From positions 11,330 to 21,621 of the forward strand of contig PATI01000036.1 of assembly GCA_002712335.1 (NCBI GenBank): a DNA stretch of 10,292 nucleotides. Reading direction: 5' to 3'. Shown here piece by piece: positions 1 through 7,785 of this stretch. The notes under the pieces are model-generated. The model made no database searches, was not told the DNA's origin, and saw nothing but the letters and a program-made list of their open reading frames with translations. The stretch is from Rhodospirillaceae bacterium. Its GTDB lineage: Bacteria; Pseudomonadota; Alphaproteobacteria; MPNO01; UBA2964. A program made the translations under genes and the position numbers. Position 1 is the stretch's first letter; each line of letters opens with the position of its first letter.

Positions 1-125
1 GGATACCCAAATCGTTCTTTCAACCGGTCGGGGTGTTCCTTTTTCTTAGATTTTCTTCTTTGCAAAAACCAAGATATGAACGGTATGGCAGCGTATGAAA
101 GAACCCGGTAAACGGGAATAATCAC
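1..125 (-). CDS. waaA: 3-deoxy-D-manno-octulosonic acid (Kdo) transferase, N-terminal fragment
   Basis: Only the first 41 codons are in the window; the gene continues beyond the left edge. WaaA transfers Kdo from CMP-Kdo to the lipid A precursor at the cytoplasmic face of the inner membrane. The visible peptide starts with MIIPVYRVLSYAAIPFISWF, a hydrophobic membrane anchor, followed by a basic stretch and then HPDRLKERFGYP. This matches the family pattern of an N-terminal anchor, RRR/K-rich segment, then (D)P-x-R-L-x-E-R-x-G. The start is GTG at 125-123; its GTGA overlaps the TGA stop of the acyltransferase gene, and GGAG lies 8 nt upstream (137-134). The tight coupling to msbA and a DUF374 acyltransferase supports a lipid A role. 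The assignment rests on a short N-terminus plus context, so it is good but not certain. Confidence 0.8.
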   Translation of the reverse strand, partial: MIIPVYRVLSYAAIPFISWFLQRRKSKKKEHPDRLKERFGY

Positions 126-829
126 GGTGAGGTCTCCGTAGCTGGAGGAATTTTAGGCAAACCTAATTCATCATCGAGCTGACAAGTGATAAGATTTAAT
201 TGTCTTTCTAAATCCTTTGTTTTTTGGACAATTTCCTTTTCGTCGGCATTACTATTGATGATTATTGGTTTACCCCATTTTATTATTCCACGACAAAATG
301 GAAGTGGTATCAAAAAACGATCCCATGTCATCAAGGTTCTGCAATGTCTCGCGGTATATGAAATTGGGAGGATCGGCACACCGGCGTGACATGCTGCAAA
401 TACAATTCCCTTTGCAGCATGCATTCTTGGGCCACGGGGTCCGTCAGGGGTAACTCCAACCATTTGTCCGGACTTTAAAGTCCGTAATATTGCTCTGACA
501 GTTCTAGCTCCACCATTGGAAGTTGAGCCCGTAATTGAATCGAATCCTAAAAATTTAATTGTCCGAGATATTAGCTCCCCGTCTCTATGCCTCGAAATAA
601 CCATTTTTAAATTTTGTTGATATGGCCAAGCAAGAGACATCATAAGTAGCCTTCCATGCCAGAAAGCTACCAAAAACGGTTTTCCTTTATTTAATAGTTC
701 AAGTGGAATTTCTGAGCCGTCCACTCGCCACCGTCCAGTCAGTTTAATGAGTCGAATATAGTTTGCTGCTAGCCAAGCGACTATGAGTTTGGGGCCATTT
801 TTTTTTAGAAGATTTTTTAAAACGGCCAT
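122..829 (-). CDS. DUF374 lysophospholipid-acyltransferase-like protein (LpxJ-type lipid A acyltransferase candidate)
   Basis: A 235-residue protein of the DUF374 branch of the LPLAT superfamily. Visible family signatures are FWHGR (residues 56-60), SRHRDGE (79-85), a GSTSNGGAR segment (101-109) and TPDGPRGPR (127-135), followed by a hydrophobic VPILPISY strand (151-158). The canonical H-x4-D motif of glycerolipid acyltransferases is not present in its usual form, which is a trait of this branch. DUF374 members related to LpxJ of Helicobacter and Campylobacter are secondary (late) acyltransferases of lipid A. Position directly between msbA (3 nt gap) and waaA (4 bp overlap) fits that role, but the acyl donor and acceptor are inferred. 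No clear Shine-Dalgarno precedes the ATG at 829, so translation is probably coupled to msbA. The N-terminus contains a run of nine A on the coding strand. The protein could also be a phospholipid acyltransferase. Confidence 0.82.
   Translation of the reverse strand: MAVLKNLLKKNGPKLIVAWLAANYIRLIKLTGRWRVDGSEIPLELLNKGKPFLVAFWHGRLLMMSLAWPYQQNLKMVISRHRDGELISRTIKFLGFDSITGSTSNGGARTVRAILRTLKSGQMVGVTPDGPRGPRMHAAKGIVFAACHAGVPILPISYTARHCRTLMTWDRFLIPLPFCRGIIKWGKPIIINSNADEKEIVQKTKDLERQLNLITCQLDDELGLPKIPPATETSP
134..137 (-). promoter_or_regulatory. Ribosome binding site of waaA
   Basis: GGAG on the minus strand sits 8 nt before the GTG codon at 125-123, inside the last codons of the acyltransferase gene. 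It decides the start of the otherwise unlisted left-edge gene and supports translation coupled to the upstream gene. Confidence 0.6.
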
Positions 830-832
830 TTT

Positions 833-2647
833 CTAGTCATTGATTGCATTAGAATGGACTTCTTCAGCTTGTCCGGCAAACTGGACGTTGTAAAGTTTTT
901 CATAAGAACCCTTTTTAGCAATTAGCTCGTCGTGGGTGCCCTTTTCAACAATTTTCCCGGATTCCATCACAAAGATTATATCCGCGGAAATGACCGTGGA
1001 CAAACGGTGAGCTATGATTATCGTTGTTCGATTCTTGGTCAACTTATCTAGCGCAGACTGAACTTGTCTTTCCGTTTTGCTGTCTAACGCTGATGTTGCT
1101 TCATCTAATAACAATATTGGTGCGTCCTTCAGCATGGCACGTGCGATTGCTATTCTTTGTCTTTGTCCGCCTGATAGTTTTAACCCACGCCCTCCAACAT
1201 GAGTTTCATAACCGTCGGCCAGTAAAGAAATAAAATCATGGGCTTCGGCTGCTTTAGCAGCAGCCATAATTTCCTGCTGTTTTGCATCCAGTTTTCCATA
1301 GGAAATATTACTTTGGATTGTGTCGTCAAACAAAGTTAGGTCTTGTGATACGAGTGCAATCTTGCTCCTTAAAGAGGAAACAGTTACATCTTTTATATTT
1401 CGACCGTCGACTAAGATTTCTCCCTCTTCACAATCATAAAATCGAGGAATTAGGTTAAGAATCGTTGATTTACCTGCTCCGGATGGCCCCACAAGTGCTA
1501 CCGTGGTGCCAGCTTCAATATTAAGATTTATATTAGAAAGCGCTAAGCGATTTGGTTCATAGCGGAATGTGACATTTCGAAATGTGACGTTTCCTCTCAC
1601 ATCGTCAAGTTTATTTGCCTTTGGCTTATTTTGTATCTCTGGTTCTGAGTCAATAAGTAAAAATATACGCTGAGCTGCTGCTAGGCCTTCCTGCAAATTT
1701 GCATTCATATTAGCGAGGTTCTTCATTGCGGGATAAGCTAGTAAAAGTGCAGAAATAAAAGACGCGAAAGTCCCAGGTGTGGTTGCCCCTTGTATAACCT
1801 GACTTCCGCCATAAAAAATAATAATCGCAACGGCGATGCCACCTAAAGATTCCATAATTGGGTGTGTTGCTGATCTTACCCTCGCTGCTTTTTGGACAAG
1901 CTTAAAAATTATATTTATTAATTTGGTTGCGCGATTAATTTCATATTTTTCCATACCGTAAGCACGAACATGTCTAGCTCCACGGAATGTTTCATCGAGA
2001 AGAGTAGTGAGTTCTCCCATCTGGATTTGAGTATTATCAGACACTTTACGCATCCGTTGGCCTATTCTGACAATCGGGTAAACTGCAGTGGGAAATACAA
2101 AGAATGCGATTAATGCCAGGGTCCAATCATGATAAAAAAGTAGTCCTATTAAAAAAATTAGCGTCAAAGTATCTTTGGCTATTCCAACCAAAACATTTGA
2201 AACGGCGGACCGAAGCATATTCGCGTCATTATTGAAACGAGAAATTAGATTTCCAGTTGAAGTTTTTTGGAAGTAAGATATATCTGCCCACATCAGATGT
2301 GAGAACATTGTTTGTTGAATGGTTGCAACTATGCGTTGACCTATGTGGCTCATGAGAACAGCCTGTCCATAAGTGGAGAGTCCCTTGATTACTGCAATTG
2401 CAAATATAGCGATTGGAATTATCAATAACATATTCTCATCGCGAAGAATAAACACGTCATCGAATACTGGCTTCATGAGATAAGCATTTGTGGCGGTGGT
2501 TGCGGCTACGATGGCCATGCATAATACTGCCAAAATTAATCGACTACGATGAGGGCGCAAATAATCGCGCACGAGTCTTCCCACAAGAAGAGATGTTTTT
2601 TCAGTGTTTAGCTTTGTTAATGTTATATTGTGCTTAGGGTTTTTCAT
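833..2647 (-). CDS. msbA: Lipid A export ABC transporter, permease/ATPase (MsbA-like)
   Basis: A 604-residue half-transporter: an N-terminal membrane domain (about residues 35-320, roughly six hydrophobic segments near 38-57, 74-92, 155-172, 176-194, 265-285 and 293-311) fused to a C-terminal nucleotide-binding domain. The ATPase is complete: Walker A GPSGAGKST (387-395), Q-loop Gln435 in VSQD, signature LSGGQ (491-495), Walker B ILLLDE (511-516), D-loop SALD (519-522) and switch His547 in AHRLST. It should work as a homodimer in the inner membrane, flipping core-lipid A to the periplasmic leaflet. Length is close to that of MsbA (about 580-600). Exporters of this type are hard to tell apart by sequence, but linkage to a DUF374 acyltransferase and waaA favours lipid A. 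The ATG at 2647 lacks a strong Shine-Dalgarno. The 79 nt before it (2648-2726) show no hairpin terminator and no convincing promoter, so read-through from pmbA is likely. Confidence 0.88.
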   Translation of the reverse strand: MKNPKHNITLTKLNTEKTSLLVGRLVRDYLRPHRSRLILAVLCMAIVAATTATNAYLMKPVFDDVFILRDENMLLIIPIAIFAIAVIKGLSTYGQAVLMSHIGQRIVATIQQTMFSHLMWADISYFQKTSTGNLISRFNNDANMLRSAVSNVLVGIAKDTLTLIFLIGLLFYHDWTLALIAFFVFPTAVYPIVRIGQRMRKVSDNTQIQMGELTTLLDETFRGARHVRAYGMEKYEINRATKLINIIFKLVQKAARVRSATHPIMESLGGIAVAIIIFYGGSQVIQGATTPGTFASFISALLLAYPAMKNLANMNANLQEGLAAAQRIFLLIDSEPEIQNKPKANKLDDVRGNVTFRNVTFRYEPNRLALSNINLNIEAGTTVALVGPSGAGKSTILNLIPRFYDCEEGEILVDGRNIKDVTVSSLRSKIALVSQDLTLFDDTIQSNISYGKLDAKQQEIMAAAKAAEAHDFISLLADGYETHVGGRGLKLSGGQRQRIAIARAMLKDAPILLLDEATSALDSKTERQVQSALDKLTKNRTTIIIAHRLSTVISADIIFVMESGKIVEKGTHDELIAKKGSYEKLYNVQFAGQAEEVHSNAIND

Positions 2648-2726
2648 ACGGTCACAATATTATCATGAGCTGAAAATCCCTACAAATAATTGCATATGTT
2701 TAATTTTATTTGGGAGTAATCATCAA

Positions 2727-4070
2727 TCAGAGTCCGGCGACAGTCATTCCGTCCACTCTAATGGTTGGGGCATCTGTTCCATACCGGAATTCAAGGTCAT
2801 TTGCGGGCACTAGGTTATTGAACATTTCATTGAGATTTCCGGCAATAGTCATTTCGCTGACTGGGGCCGTTATTTCCCCGTTTTCAATCCAAAACCCGCT
2901 TGCACCTCGGCTGTAATCCCCCGTGACACCGTTAACACCCATACCAATTAATTCATTCACTAGAAATCCTTCCTTTATATCTGAAATTAATTCCAGCACT
3001 GAAACGTCTCCCGCCTCCATGTATACGTTTGTAGAAGAAGGACTTGGAGGGCCTCCGGTTCCCCTTGAGGCATTGCCAGTTGTATTGAGGCCTAGTTGAC
3101 GTGCTGAAGAGAGGTCGAGTAGCCAGGTAGTCAGTTTACCATTCCTTATGATTTCTTTCGGGCTGGTTGCTATGCCTTCACCATCAAATGGTTTTGAATT
3201 GAGGCCTCTTCTTCGATGAGGGTCATCATGGATAATAATATTTTTATTAAAAATCTGTTTACCTAATTTTTCTTTAAGAAAAGAGGTGCCACGCGCTATG
3301 CCAGCGCCATTTATTGCTCCCGTTAAGTGACGCAAAAGGCTTGCGGACACTCGCCAATCATAGATGACTGGTATATCTGATGTTTTTTTCTTTTGGGGAT
3401 TAAGGCGTGCTACAGCTCTTTCTCCAGCGCAGATTCCTACCTCACTTGCAGATCTCAAATCCTCCCCATAAACAGCAGTTGCAAAATCATAATCGCGTTC
3501 CATTTCAGTTCCTTTCCCGGCAAGAACCGAAACTGAAAGACTTTGACTTGTAACACCATATTGTTGAGAAAATCCATTTGTTGCTGCAATTCCGATTTGG
3601 GCCTTACTGTATCCAGCCTCTGCACCCTCAGAATTTGTTACACCTTTCACTGAACGAGCGGCATCTTCTGCTTCAGATGCCATTTCAATGAGATGCTGAG
3701 TTTCAGGTTCAACGGGGTCATAACTTTCCATTTCTGGGAACTCTCCGACGATTTGCTCGGGTTCTGCAATTCCACACCATGGATCTTCTGGAGCTGCTTT
3801 AGCCATAGCAATCGCTCGTTCTACTATTCCATTTAGCGATCCACCGGAGTGATCAGTAGAGGAAACAATCGCCTGTTTTTTTCCAATAAAAACTCGGAGA
3901 CCTAAATCAGCAGATTCGGAGCGCTCTAATTTCTCCCTGGCTCCTAACCTCTGAGAAACCTCAATCGAGGTCCCATCGAAAATCACTGCATCAGCGCTTT
4001 CCGCGCCTTTATTTTTTGCTAATTCCAAGAGATTTTGCAGTAGGTCAAGTTGGTTTTTTGTTTTAGTCAT
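2727..4070 (-). CDS. pmbA: TldE/PmbA subunit of the TldD-TldE metalloprotease
   Basis: The product is 447 residues with the start at 4070, close to the usual 450. TldD and TldE (PmbA) form a cytoplasmic heterodimeric protease that in E. coli matures microcin B17 and degrades the antitoxin CcdA. The catalytic HExxxH motif belongs to TldD; it is absent here, so this is the TldE-type subunit. Recognisable segments are [10 protein letters not shown] (56-65), STDHSGGS (71-78), [13 protein letters not shown] (278-290), PFDGEGI (294-300), [14 protein letters not shown] (321-334), [21 protein letters not shown] (378-398) and the tail RVDGMTVAG. The reading frame stays open to 4148, but an AGAGGA Shine-Dalgarno precedes the ATG at 4070, and the additional 26 residues are unlike the family and lie wholly inside ubiD. 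The gene overlaps ubiD by 8 bp, implying translational coupling. No tldD is visible in the window; its partner must be elsewhere. Confidence 0.9.
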   Translation of the reverse strand: MTKTKNQLDLLQNLLELAKNKGAESADAVIFDGTSIEVSQRLGAREKLERSESADLGLRVFIGKKQAIVSSTDHSGGSLNGIVERAIAMAKAAPEDPWCGIAEPEQIVGEFPEMESYDPVEPETQHLIEMASEAEDAARSVKGVTNSEGAEAGYSKAQIGIAATNGFSQQYGVTSQSLSVSVLAGKGTEMERDYDFATAVYGEDLRSASEVGICAGERAVARLNPQKKKTSDIPVIYDWRVSASLLRHLTGAINGAGIARGTSFLKEKLGKQIFNKNIIIHDDPHRRRGLNSKPFDGEGIATSPKEIIRNGKLTTWLLDLSSARQLGLNTTGNASRGTGGPPSPSSTNVYMEAGDVSVLELISDIKEGFLVNELIGMGVNGVTGDYSRGASGFWIENGEITAPVSEMTIAGNLNEMFNNLVPANDLEFRYGTDAPTIRVDGMTVAGL

Positions 4071-5565
4071 TTCTTGTCTTCCTCTTCCAAACCGGGTTAC
4101 CGGGGCCCGGTAAATTGTACTCTTGCCAATTACAGGTAACTTTTTCAATGATATCTTCTACCATATGAATTTTTTGGCCCCATTGGCGGTTTGTTTCAGG
4201 AGGTATTTTAGTCGTAGCATCCATCCCAATTTTTGAACCGAGCCCAGATTCCGGGGATGCGAAGTCAAGATAGTCAATGGGAGTATTGTCAATAATTGTA
4301 CAATCACGGGAAGGATCCACATTTGTTGAAATGGCCCACAAAACGTCTTGCCAGCTTCTAGCGTCGATGTCGTCATCCACCACAATGATAAATTTAGTAT
4401 ACATGAATTGACGTAAGTAGGACCAAATAGCCATCATTATCCTTTTCGCGTGACCGGGATATGATTTTTGGATTGATACAACCGCGACCCGATAAGAGCA
4501 GGCCTCGGGTGGTAACCAGAAATCCTTAATTTCTGGGAATTGTTTTGTTAAAATTGGTAAAAAGACGTCATTTAAAGCCTCGCCAAGTATCGAGGGTTCG
4601 TCGGGGGGGCGACCGGTGAAGGTAGATAGGTAAATTGGCTCACTTTTCATCGTCATTGCGGTAACTGTAAATACTGGAAACTTTTCAATAGAATTATAAT
4701 ACCCAGTATGATCACCGTAAGGTCCCTCGAATTCGTAATCGGTGCGGGAGACAAAGCCCTCAAGAACAATTTCTGCGTTAGCAGGAACTTTTAGAGGAAC
4801 CGTTTTACAATTAACTAATTCTATTTTCTTTTCTCGGAGCAAACCTCCGAATTGGTATTCTGATAATGCTTCTGGAACAGGGGATACAGCCGCGATCATT
4901 GTGCCGGGGTCCGAACCTATTACTGCGGCGGCCGGAATGGCATTGCCGGTTGCATTAGAATGTGCTTCCGACCCTCCGCGATGACGAAGCCATCTCATTA
5001 AAGTAGAGTTTTTACTCGTGACTTGCATACGATAGATGCCAAGATTTGTTCCTGAATCTGATTCGGTCACGACCATGGGCCAGGTAATGAGAGGTGCGGG
5101 TTCACCGGGCCAACATGTCTGTATCGGAAGTATTTCCAAGTCAATATCTTCTCCTGTGAGCACAACCTCTTGGCAAGGTGCGTTGGAAATTATTTTTGGC
5201 TTCATGGCGAAGACAGATTTTATCATTGGAAACATTTTGATTGCTTCCTGCCAGCCCTCAGGTGGCTCCGGTTGTCTAAGATACGCTAGCTGTTCGCCTA
5301 ATTGTCGAAGTTCTTTTTTTTGACGATTCATGCCAACAGCCACGCGGTCAACAGTTCCGAATATGTTGACAAGGACTGGGATCCTGCTCGGGGTTCCATC
5401 TACCTTCAGAGGGTTTTCGAATAATACTGCAGGTCCACCCTCGGCCAAGAGTCGTGTTTGAATCTCTGTCATTTCCAGGACAGTTGATACTGGTTTTATC
5501 ACGCGCGTGAGTTGACCCAGCGCTTCAAGTTTAGCGATAAAATCATTTAAATTGGCGTAAGCCAT
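4063..5565 (-). CDS. ubiD: UbiD-family decarboxylase (3-polyprenyl-4-hydroxybenzoate carboxy-lyase)
   Basis: A 500-residue protein, close to the roughly 497 of E. coli UbiD. It decarboxylates 3-polyprenyl-4-hydroxybenzoate in ubiquinone synthesis, using prenylated FMN made by UbiX. Seen in the sequence: [10 protein letters not shown] (173-182) with the conserved cofactor-site Arg179, the RHRGG loop (204-208), [16 protein letters not shown] (205-220 region) and [11 protein letters not shown] (280-290). In that last motif Glu280 and the acidic Asp285 correspond to the acidic catalytic pair of the UbiD/Fdc family. The C-terminal part carries [14 protein letters not shown] and VVDDDID, also typical of UbiD. 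The family includes decarboxylases of other aromatic acids, but length, motifs and a ubiA nearby favour the ubiquinone enzyme. Start ATG at 5565 has only a weak Shine-Dalgarno. It is the first gene of the leftward cluster. No ubiX is in the window. Confidence 0.9.
   Translation of the reverse strand: MAYANLNDFIAKLEALGQLTRVIKPVSTVLEMTEIQTRLLAEGGPAVLFENPLKVDGTPSRIPVLVNIFGTVDRVAVGMNRQKKELRQLGEQLAYLRQPEPPEGWQEAIKMFPMIKSVFAMKPKIISNAPCQEVVLTGEDIDLEILPIQTCWPGEPAPLITWPMVVTESDSGTNLGIYRMQVTSKNSTLMRWLRHRGGSEAHSNATGNAIPAAAVIGSDPGTMIAAVSPVPEALSEYQFGGLLREKKIELVNCKTVPLKVPANAEIVLEGFVSRTDYEFEGPYGDHTGYYNSIEKFPVFTVTAMTMKSEPIYLSTFTGRPPDEPSILGEALNDVFLPILTKQFPEIKDFWLPPEACSYRVAVVSIQKSYPGHAKRIMMAIWSYLRQFMYTKFIIVVDDDIDARSWQDVLWAISTNVDPSRDCTIIDNTPIDYLDFASPESGLGSKIGMDATTKIPPETNRQWGQKIHMVEDIIEKVTCNWQEYNLPGPGNPVWKRKTRND
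4080..4085 (-). promoter_or_regulatory. Ribosome binding site of pmbA
   Basis: AGAGGA on the minus strand, 9 nt before the ATG at 4070-4068 and inside the last codons of ubiD. It decides the pmbA start in favour of 4070 over an upstream in-frame ATG at 4148. Confidence 0.65.
4097..4113. repeat. GC-rich inverted repeat in the ubiD 3' end, just upstream of pmbA
   Basis: Perfect inverted repeat with arms TTACCGGG (4097-4104) and CCCGGTAA (4106-4113) around a single central G. In RNA it could fold as a 6 bp stem with a 5 nt loop, about 11 nt upstream of the pmbA Shine-Dalgarno. A further ACCGGG at 4091-4096 could pair with the same right arm as an alternative. It encodes the PGPGNP segment of UbiD, so codon constraint alone may explain it. 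There is no U-run, so it is not an intrinsic terminator. Confidence 0.4.
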
Positions 5566-5693
5566 AGCTAACTAGTATCCGTTGATTAGCGAAAATAAAT
5601 TTATAAAGATGTTTAACACGTTGTTGGGGGGATATGGCAAATTTTGATAACATTTTAATTTTAAAACAAAGATAAAGTAGATAGGGGAAAGTT
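5566..5693. promoter_or_regulatory. Divergent promoter region between ubiD and the GGCT-like gene
   Basis: A 128 nt AT-rich gap between divergent starts must hold at least one promoter each way. On the minus strand TATAAA (5605-5600) could be a -10 box about 35 nt before the ubiD ATG, but no good -35 is seen at 17 nt. On the plus strand TTGATA (5644-5649) resembles a -35, but the nearest -10-like GATAAA (5671-5676) is too far at 21 nt. The palindrome ATAAATTTAT (5595-5604) overlaps the putative ubiD -10. The individual boxes are tentative; the region itself is secure by gene orientation. Confidence 0.45.
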
Positions 5694-6419
5694 ATGGGAA
5701 AAACAAATGATTTTGTCTCTGGGGCCCAGGCACTGGAGTACCCTTTCGAAATACCTGATTTTTCATACGTATTTGAAGCTGGAAACTGTGATCCCCTGCT
5801 AAGCGATAATTTTGAAACTGTTGGCCGGATACCAGTGTTAGCAGCGGGGTCTAATCAATCACCTGAGCAGCTCTCTAGAAAATACGCCGATTCACCTGAA
5901 TTGGGTCCCATACCAGTGATACACGGAAGATTGTGGGATTTTGATGTGGTATATGCCGCTCATTTGGCAGGGTACGGGTCAGTACCAGCAACCTTCCAGA
6001 ATTCTCCGGGAACGGTAGTTGACGTTTTTTTGGCTTGGTTTACAGAGCCTCAGCTCCTCAGGATGCATCAGACCGAGGGTAACTACACATTCGATCGATT
6101 GATGGGTTGTCAACTAGAAGTTGATTTTGGCAGGTCACCGTGTGAAATTTTTGCTTATACGGCAAAGAGTGGCTGTTACAATCACATGGGTAGTTGCTTA
6201 AGTCTTTCTGAAATAAACGCCAGTCAAAGGTCATTTCCCTCTGCCAGTCAAAGGGAAATACAAGCGATCTTGTGCAAGAGGTTTTCTCCAAAATTGGACG
6301 TTGAAAAATTTATTGTTGAAAACATCACAAATAAAGTAATTAAAGCCAACCGGCTAAAGAAAATGCGCAACGATTCTATCGCCATTTACTACTCTCGGGA
6401 AACATTAATTTCTCTTTAA
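5694..6419 (+). CDS. Uncharacterised protein resembling the gamma-glutamylcyclotransferase (GGCT) fold
   Basis: A 241-residue protein of unknown function. After an N-terminal extension of about 45 residues it has VLAAGSNQSPEQL (48-60), which looks like the YGSN nucleotide/substrate loop opening the GGCT-like (AIG2-like) fold, although the Tyr is replaced by Ala. It continues with PVIHGRLWDF (74-83), GYGSVPAT (93-100), GTVVDVFLAWFTEPQLLRMHQTEGNY (106-131, typical of the strand plus TxxxLxxLDxxEG region) and TFDRL. Glu128 in TEGNY is where the catalytic acid of GGCT enzymes would be expected. The family assignment is by eye only and the substrate is unknown. The ATG at 5694 has GGGG 6 nt upstream (5684-5687). 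The gene stands alone on the plus strand, divergent from ubiD, and ends convergently with the next gene, the stops sharing TTAA (6416-6419). No signal peptide or membrane segment is evident. Confidence 0.6.
   Translation: MGKTNDFVSGAQALEYPFEIPDFSYVFEAGNCDPLLSDNFETVGRIPVLAAGSNQSPEQLSRKYADSPELGPIPVIHGRLWDFDVVYAAHLAGYGSVPATFQNSPGTVVDVFLAWFTEPQLLRMHQTEGNYTFDRLMGCQLEVDFGRSPCEIFAYTAKSGCYNHMGSCLSLSEINASQRSFPSASQREIQAILCKRFSPKLDVEKFIVENITNKVIKANRLKKMRNDSIAIYYSRETLISL
6219..6254. repeat. 12 bp direct repeat inside the GGCT-like gene
   Basis: GCCAGTCAAAGG occurs at 6219-6230 and again at 6243-6254, exactly 24 nt (8 codons) apart and in frame, giving an ASQR tetrapeptide twice (residues 176-179 and 184-187). 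This suggests a small in-frame duplication followed by divergence. Confidence 0.6.
6233..6259. repeat. 8 bp inverted repeat inside the GGCT-like gene
   Basis: ATTTCCCT (6233-6240) and AGGGAAAT (6252-6259) are perfect arms around an 11 nt spacer. The arms partly overlap the second copy of the direct repeat. It lies within coding sequence and has no U-tract, so a terminator role is unlikely. Confidence 0.45.
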
Positions 6420-7777
6420 TTCCTTAGGAGAGCGGTCAATGCCAACCCACAAGACTCGGGCGTTTCGAATGTTGGTACGCCCGCGCTATTTAACCGGTGT
6501 AATATTTCAGGTGTAGAGGGACTGCAATACACAATTAGCGGCTTGCTGGTTTTACGTATGGCCCTGATTACAGGGTCAGCAATAAGCTCTGGACGCCCTA
6601 TTCCCGATGATCCCACAATGGGTATTACAACATCAAACTCTTCAGCTTGAAGAAGTGTATTAATAGTTTCTTCGACAATTTTTGGTGAAAGCCCAGCGAG
6701 TGTTAAGTCAATTGGGTTGCTGTTTGCACTAAATCCCACGTGCGTAAATATAGAACTAAGCTGGGCTGCAGTTTTTCTACTTGGGATTTGGGTTTTAAAT
6801 CCAGCGAGGCCACACTGATCAGCGATTAGGCTCCCCGCACCGCCTGTTGAGGTGAGTATGGCAACCCGACGTCCCTTAGACGTCCTACCGGCACTAAAAG
6901 TAATAGCAATATCAAGAATTTCATCAAATCTTTTGACCCGAATTACATCGGACTGTGCAAATATGGCATCATACAATCGATCATCGCCTGCCATGGCACC
7001 TGTATGAGAAGCTGTGGCCAGTTGCCCAGCCTTAGATCTTCCTACTTTATAAACTACTAGTTTTTTTTCTGCTTTCTTTGCCTTTCTAGTCAACGAAAGG
7101 AAACGCTTCGGGTTTCGAATGACTTCCAAATATAATCCTATAACAGTCGTGTCGGGCTGATCAATCATCCAGTCTAGAAGGTCACAAATTTCAAGATCCC
7201 CTTCATTTCCGGTAGAGACTAAATGTGATAGGCCAATACCCTTGGCAGCTGCTCGAGATAACAGAGAACCCAATATTCCGCCAGATTGAGAAATAATACC
7301 TATTTTGCCTATATTTACGTTAAGGTTGTCTATTGCACCTGACGCGGAAAGGATCACATTGTCCTGTAAGTTTAAAATTCCAATAGTATTTGGTCCGAGG
7401 ATTCGCATGGATCCGGATGCCGCTGTGAGTGCCAATTGACGTTTTGAACCTTTAGGCCCAATTTCACCATAGCCTCCACCCAATACAACAGCCACTTTTG
7501 TTCCGAGGGAGGCCAATTGACCGACCGCTTCTTTTGTTCTACTTGGACCAAGCAAAATTATAGCGACATCCGGTACACCAGGTAGTTTATCTATATTCGA
7601 AAAACAACGGATACCCTGAATTGTGTTTGCTCGCGGATTTACAGGCCATATTTTCCCATGAAAACCGCTATTTTTTAAAAATTTCAAGGGGCGACCCGCA
7701 GTTTTTTTTGGATCTGTGGAGGCCCCGATCACGGCGATTGATTGTGGTCGAAAAAGATTTTCAACGGCTAGCGTCAA
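6416..7777 (-). CDS. ADP-forming acyl-CoA synthetase, alpha-type subunit (CoA-binding and CoA-ligase domains, no ATP-grasp)
   Basis: A 453-residue protein related to the alpha subunit of acetate-CoA ligase (ADP-forming) and to succinyl-CoA synthetase. Domain 1 (about 5-135) is a Rossmann CoA-binding domain opening with IAVIGAS (14-20). Domain 2 (about 150-290) carries GIISQSGGILG (160-170), LYLEVI with Glu218 and ASHTGAMAG (256-264), where His258 matches the phosphohistidine of the family. Domain 3 (about 300-453) is the second ligase-CoA domain with STGGAGSLIADQCG. Length fits a free alpha subunit; the ATP-grasp beta domain, fused in proteins of about 700 residues, is missing and no beta gene is in the window. 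Start is TTG at 7777: AGGA lies 8 nt upstream and there is no in-frame ATG before codon 124. It follows the crotonase gene by 10 nt, so the two form an operon. The acyl substrate cannot be told from sequence. Confidence 0.82.
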   Translation of the reverse strand: MTLAVENLFRPQSIAVIGASTDPKKTAGRPLKFLKNSGFHGKIWPVNPRANTIQGIRCFSNIDKLPGVPDVAIILLGPSRTKEAVGQLASLGTKVAVVLGGGYGEIGPKGSKRQLALTAASGSMRILGPNTIGILNLQDNVILSASGAIDNLNVNIGKIGIISQSGGILGSLLSRAAAKGIGLSHLVSTGNEGDLEICDLLDWMIDQPDTTVIGLYLEVIRNPKRFLSLTRKAKKAEKKLVVYKVGRSKAGQLATASHTGAMAGDDRLYDAIFAQSDVIRVKRFDEILDIAITFSAGRTSKGRRVAILTSTGGAGSLIADQCGLAGFKTQIPSRKTAAQLSSIFTHVGFSANSNPIDLTLAGLSPKIVEETINTLLQAEEFDVVIPIVGSSGIGRPELIADPVIRAIRKTSKPLIVYCSPSTPEILHRLNSAGVPTFETPESCGLALTALLRN

Positions 7778-7785
7778 CAGGTTGG

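Noticed and set aside
2648..2726. Promoter for msbA: TTGTAG and TAATAT at 17 nt spacing
   Set aside because: Only 3 of 6 and 4 of 6 consensus matches, and it would place the transcript start almost on the ATG. I could not support it.
4071..4148. N-terminal extension of 26 residues to pmbA from an upstream ATG at 4148
   Set aside because: The extension lies wholly inside ubiD, is unlike the family N-terminus, and the ATG at 4070 has a good Shine-Dalgarno and gives the family length.
4158..4385. 75-codon frame inside ubiD on the same strand
   Set aside because: An alternative frame fully inside a well-supported gene, with no family resemblance.
6058..6291. 77-codon open frame on the minus strand within the GGCT-like gene
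   Set aside because: No ribosome binding site or recognisable motif; shadow of the plus-strand gene.
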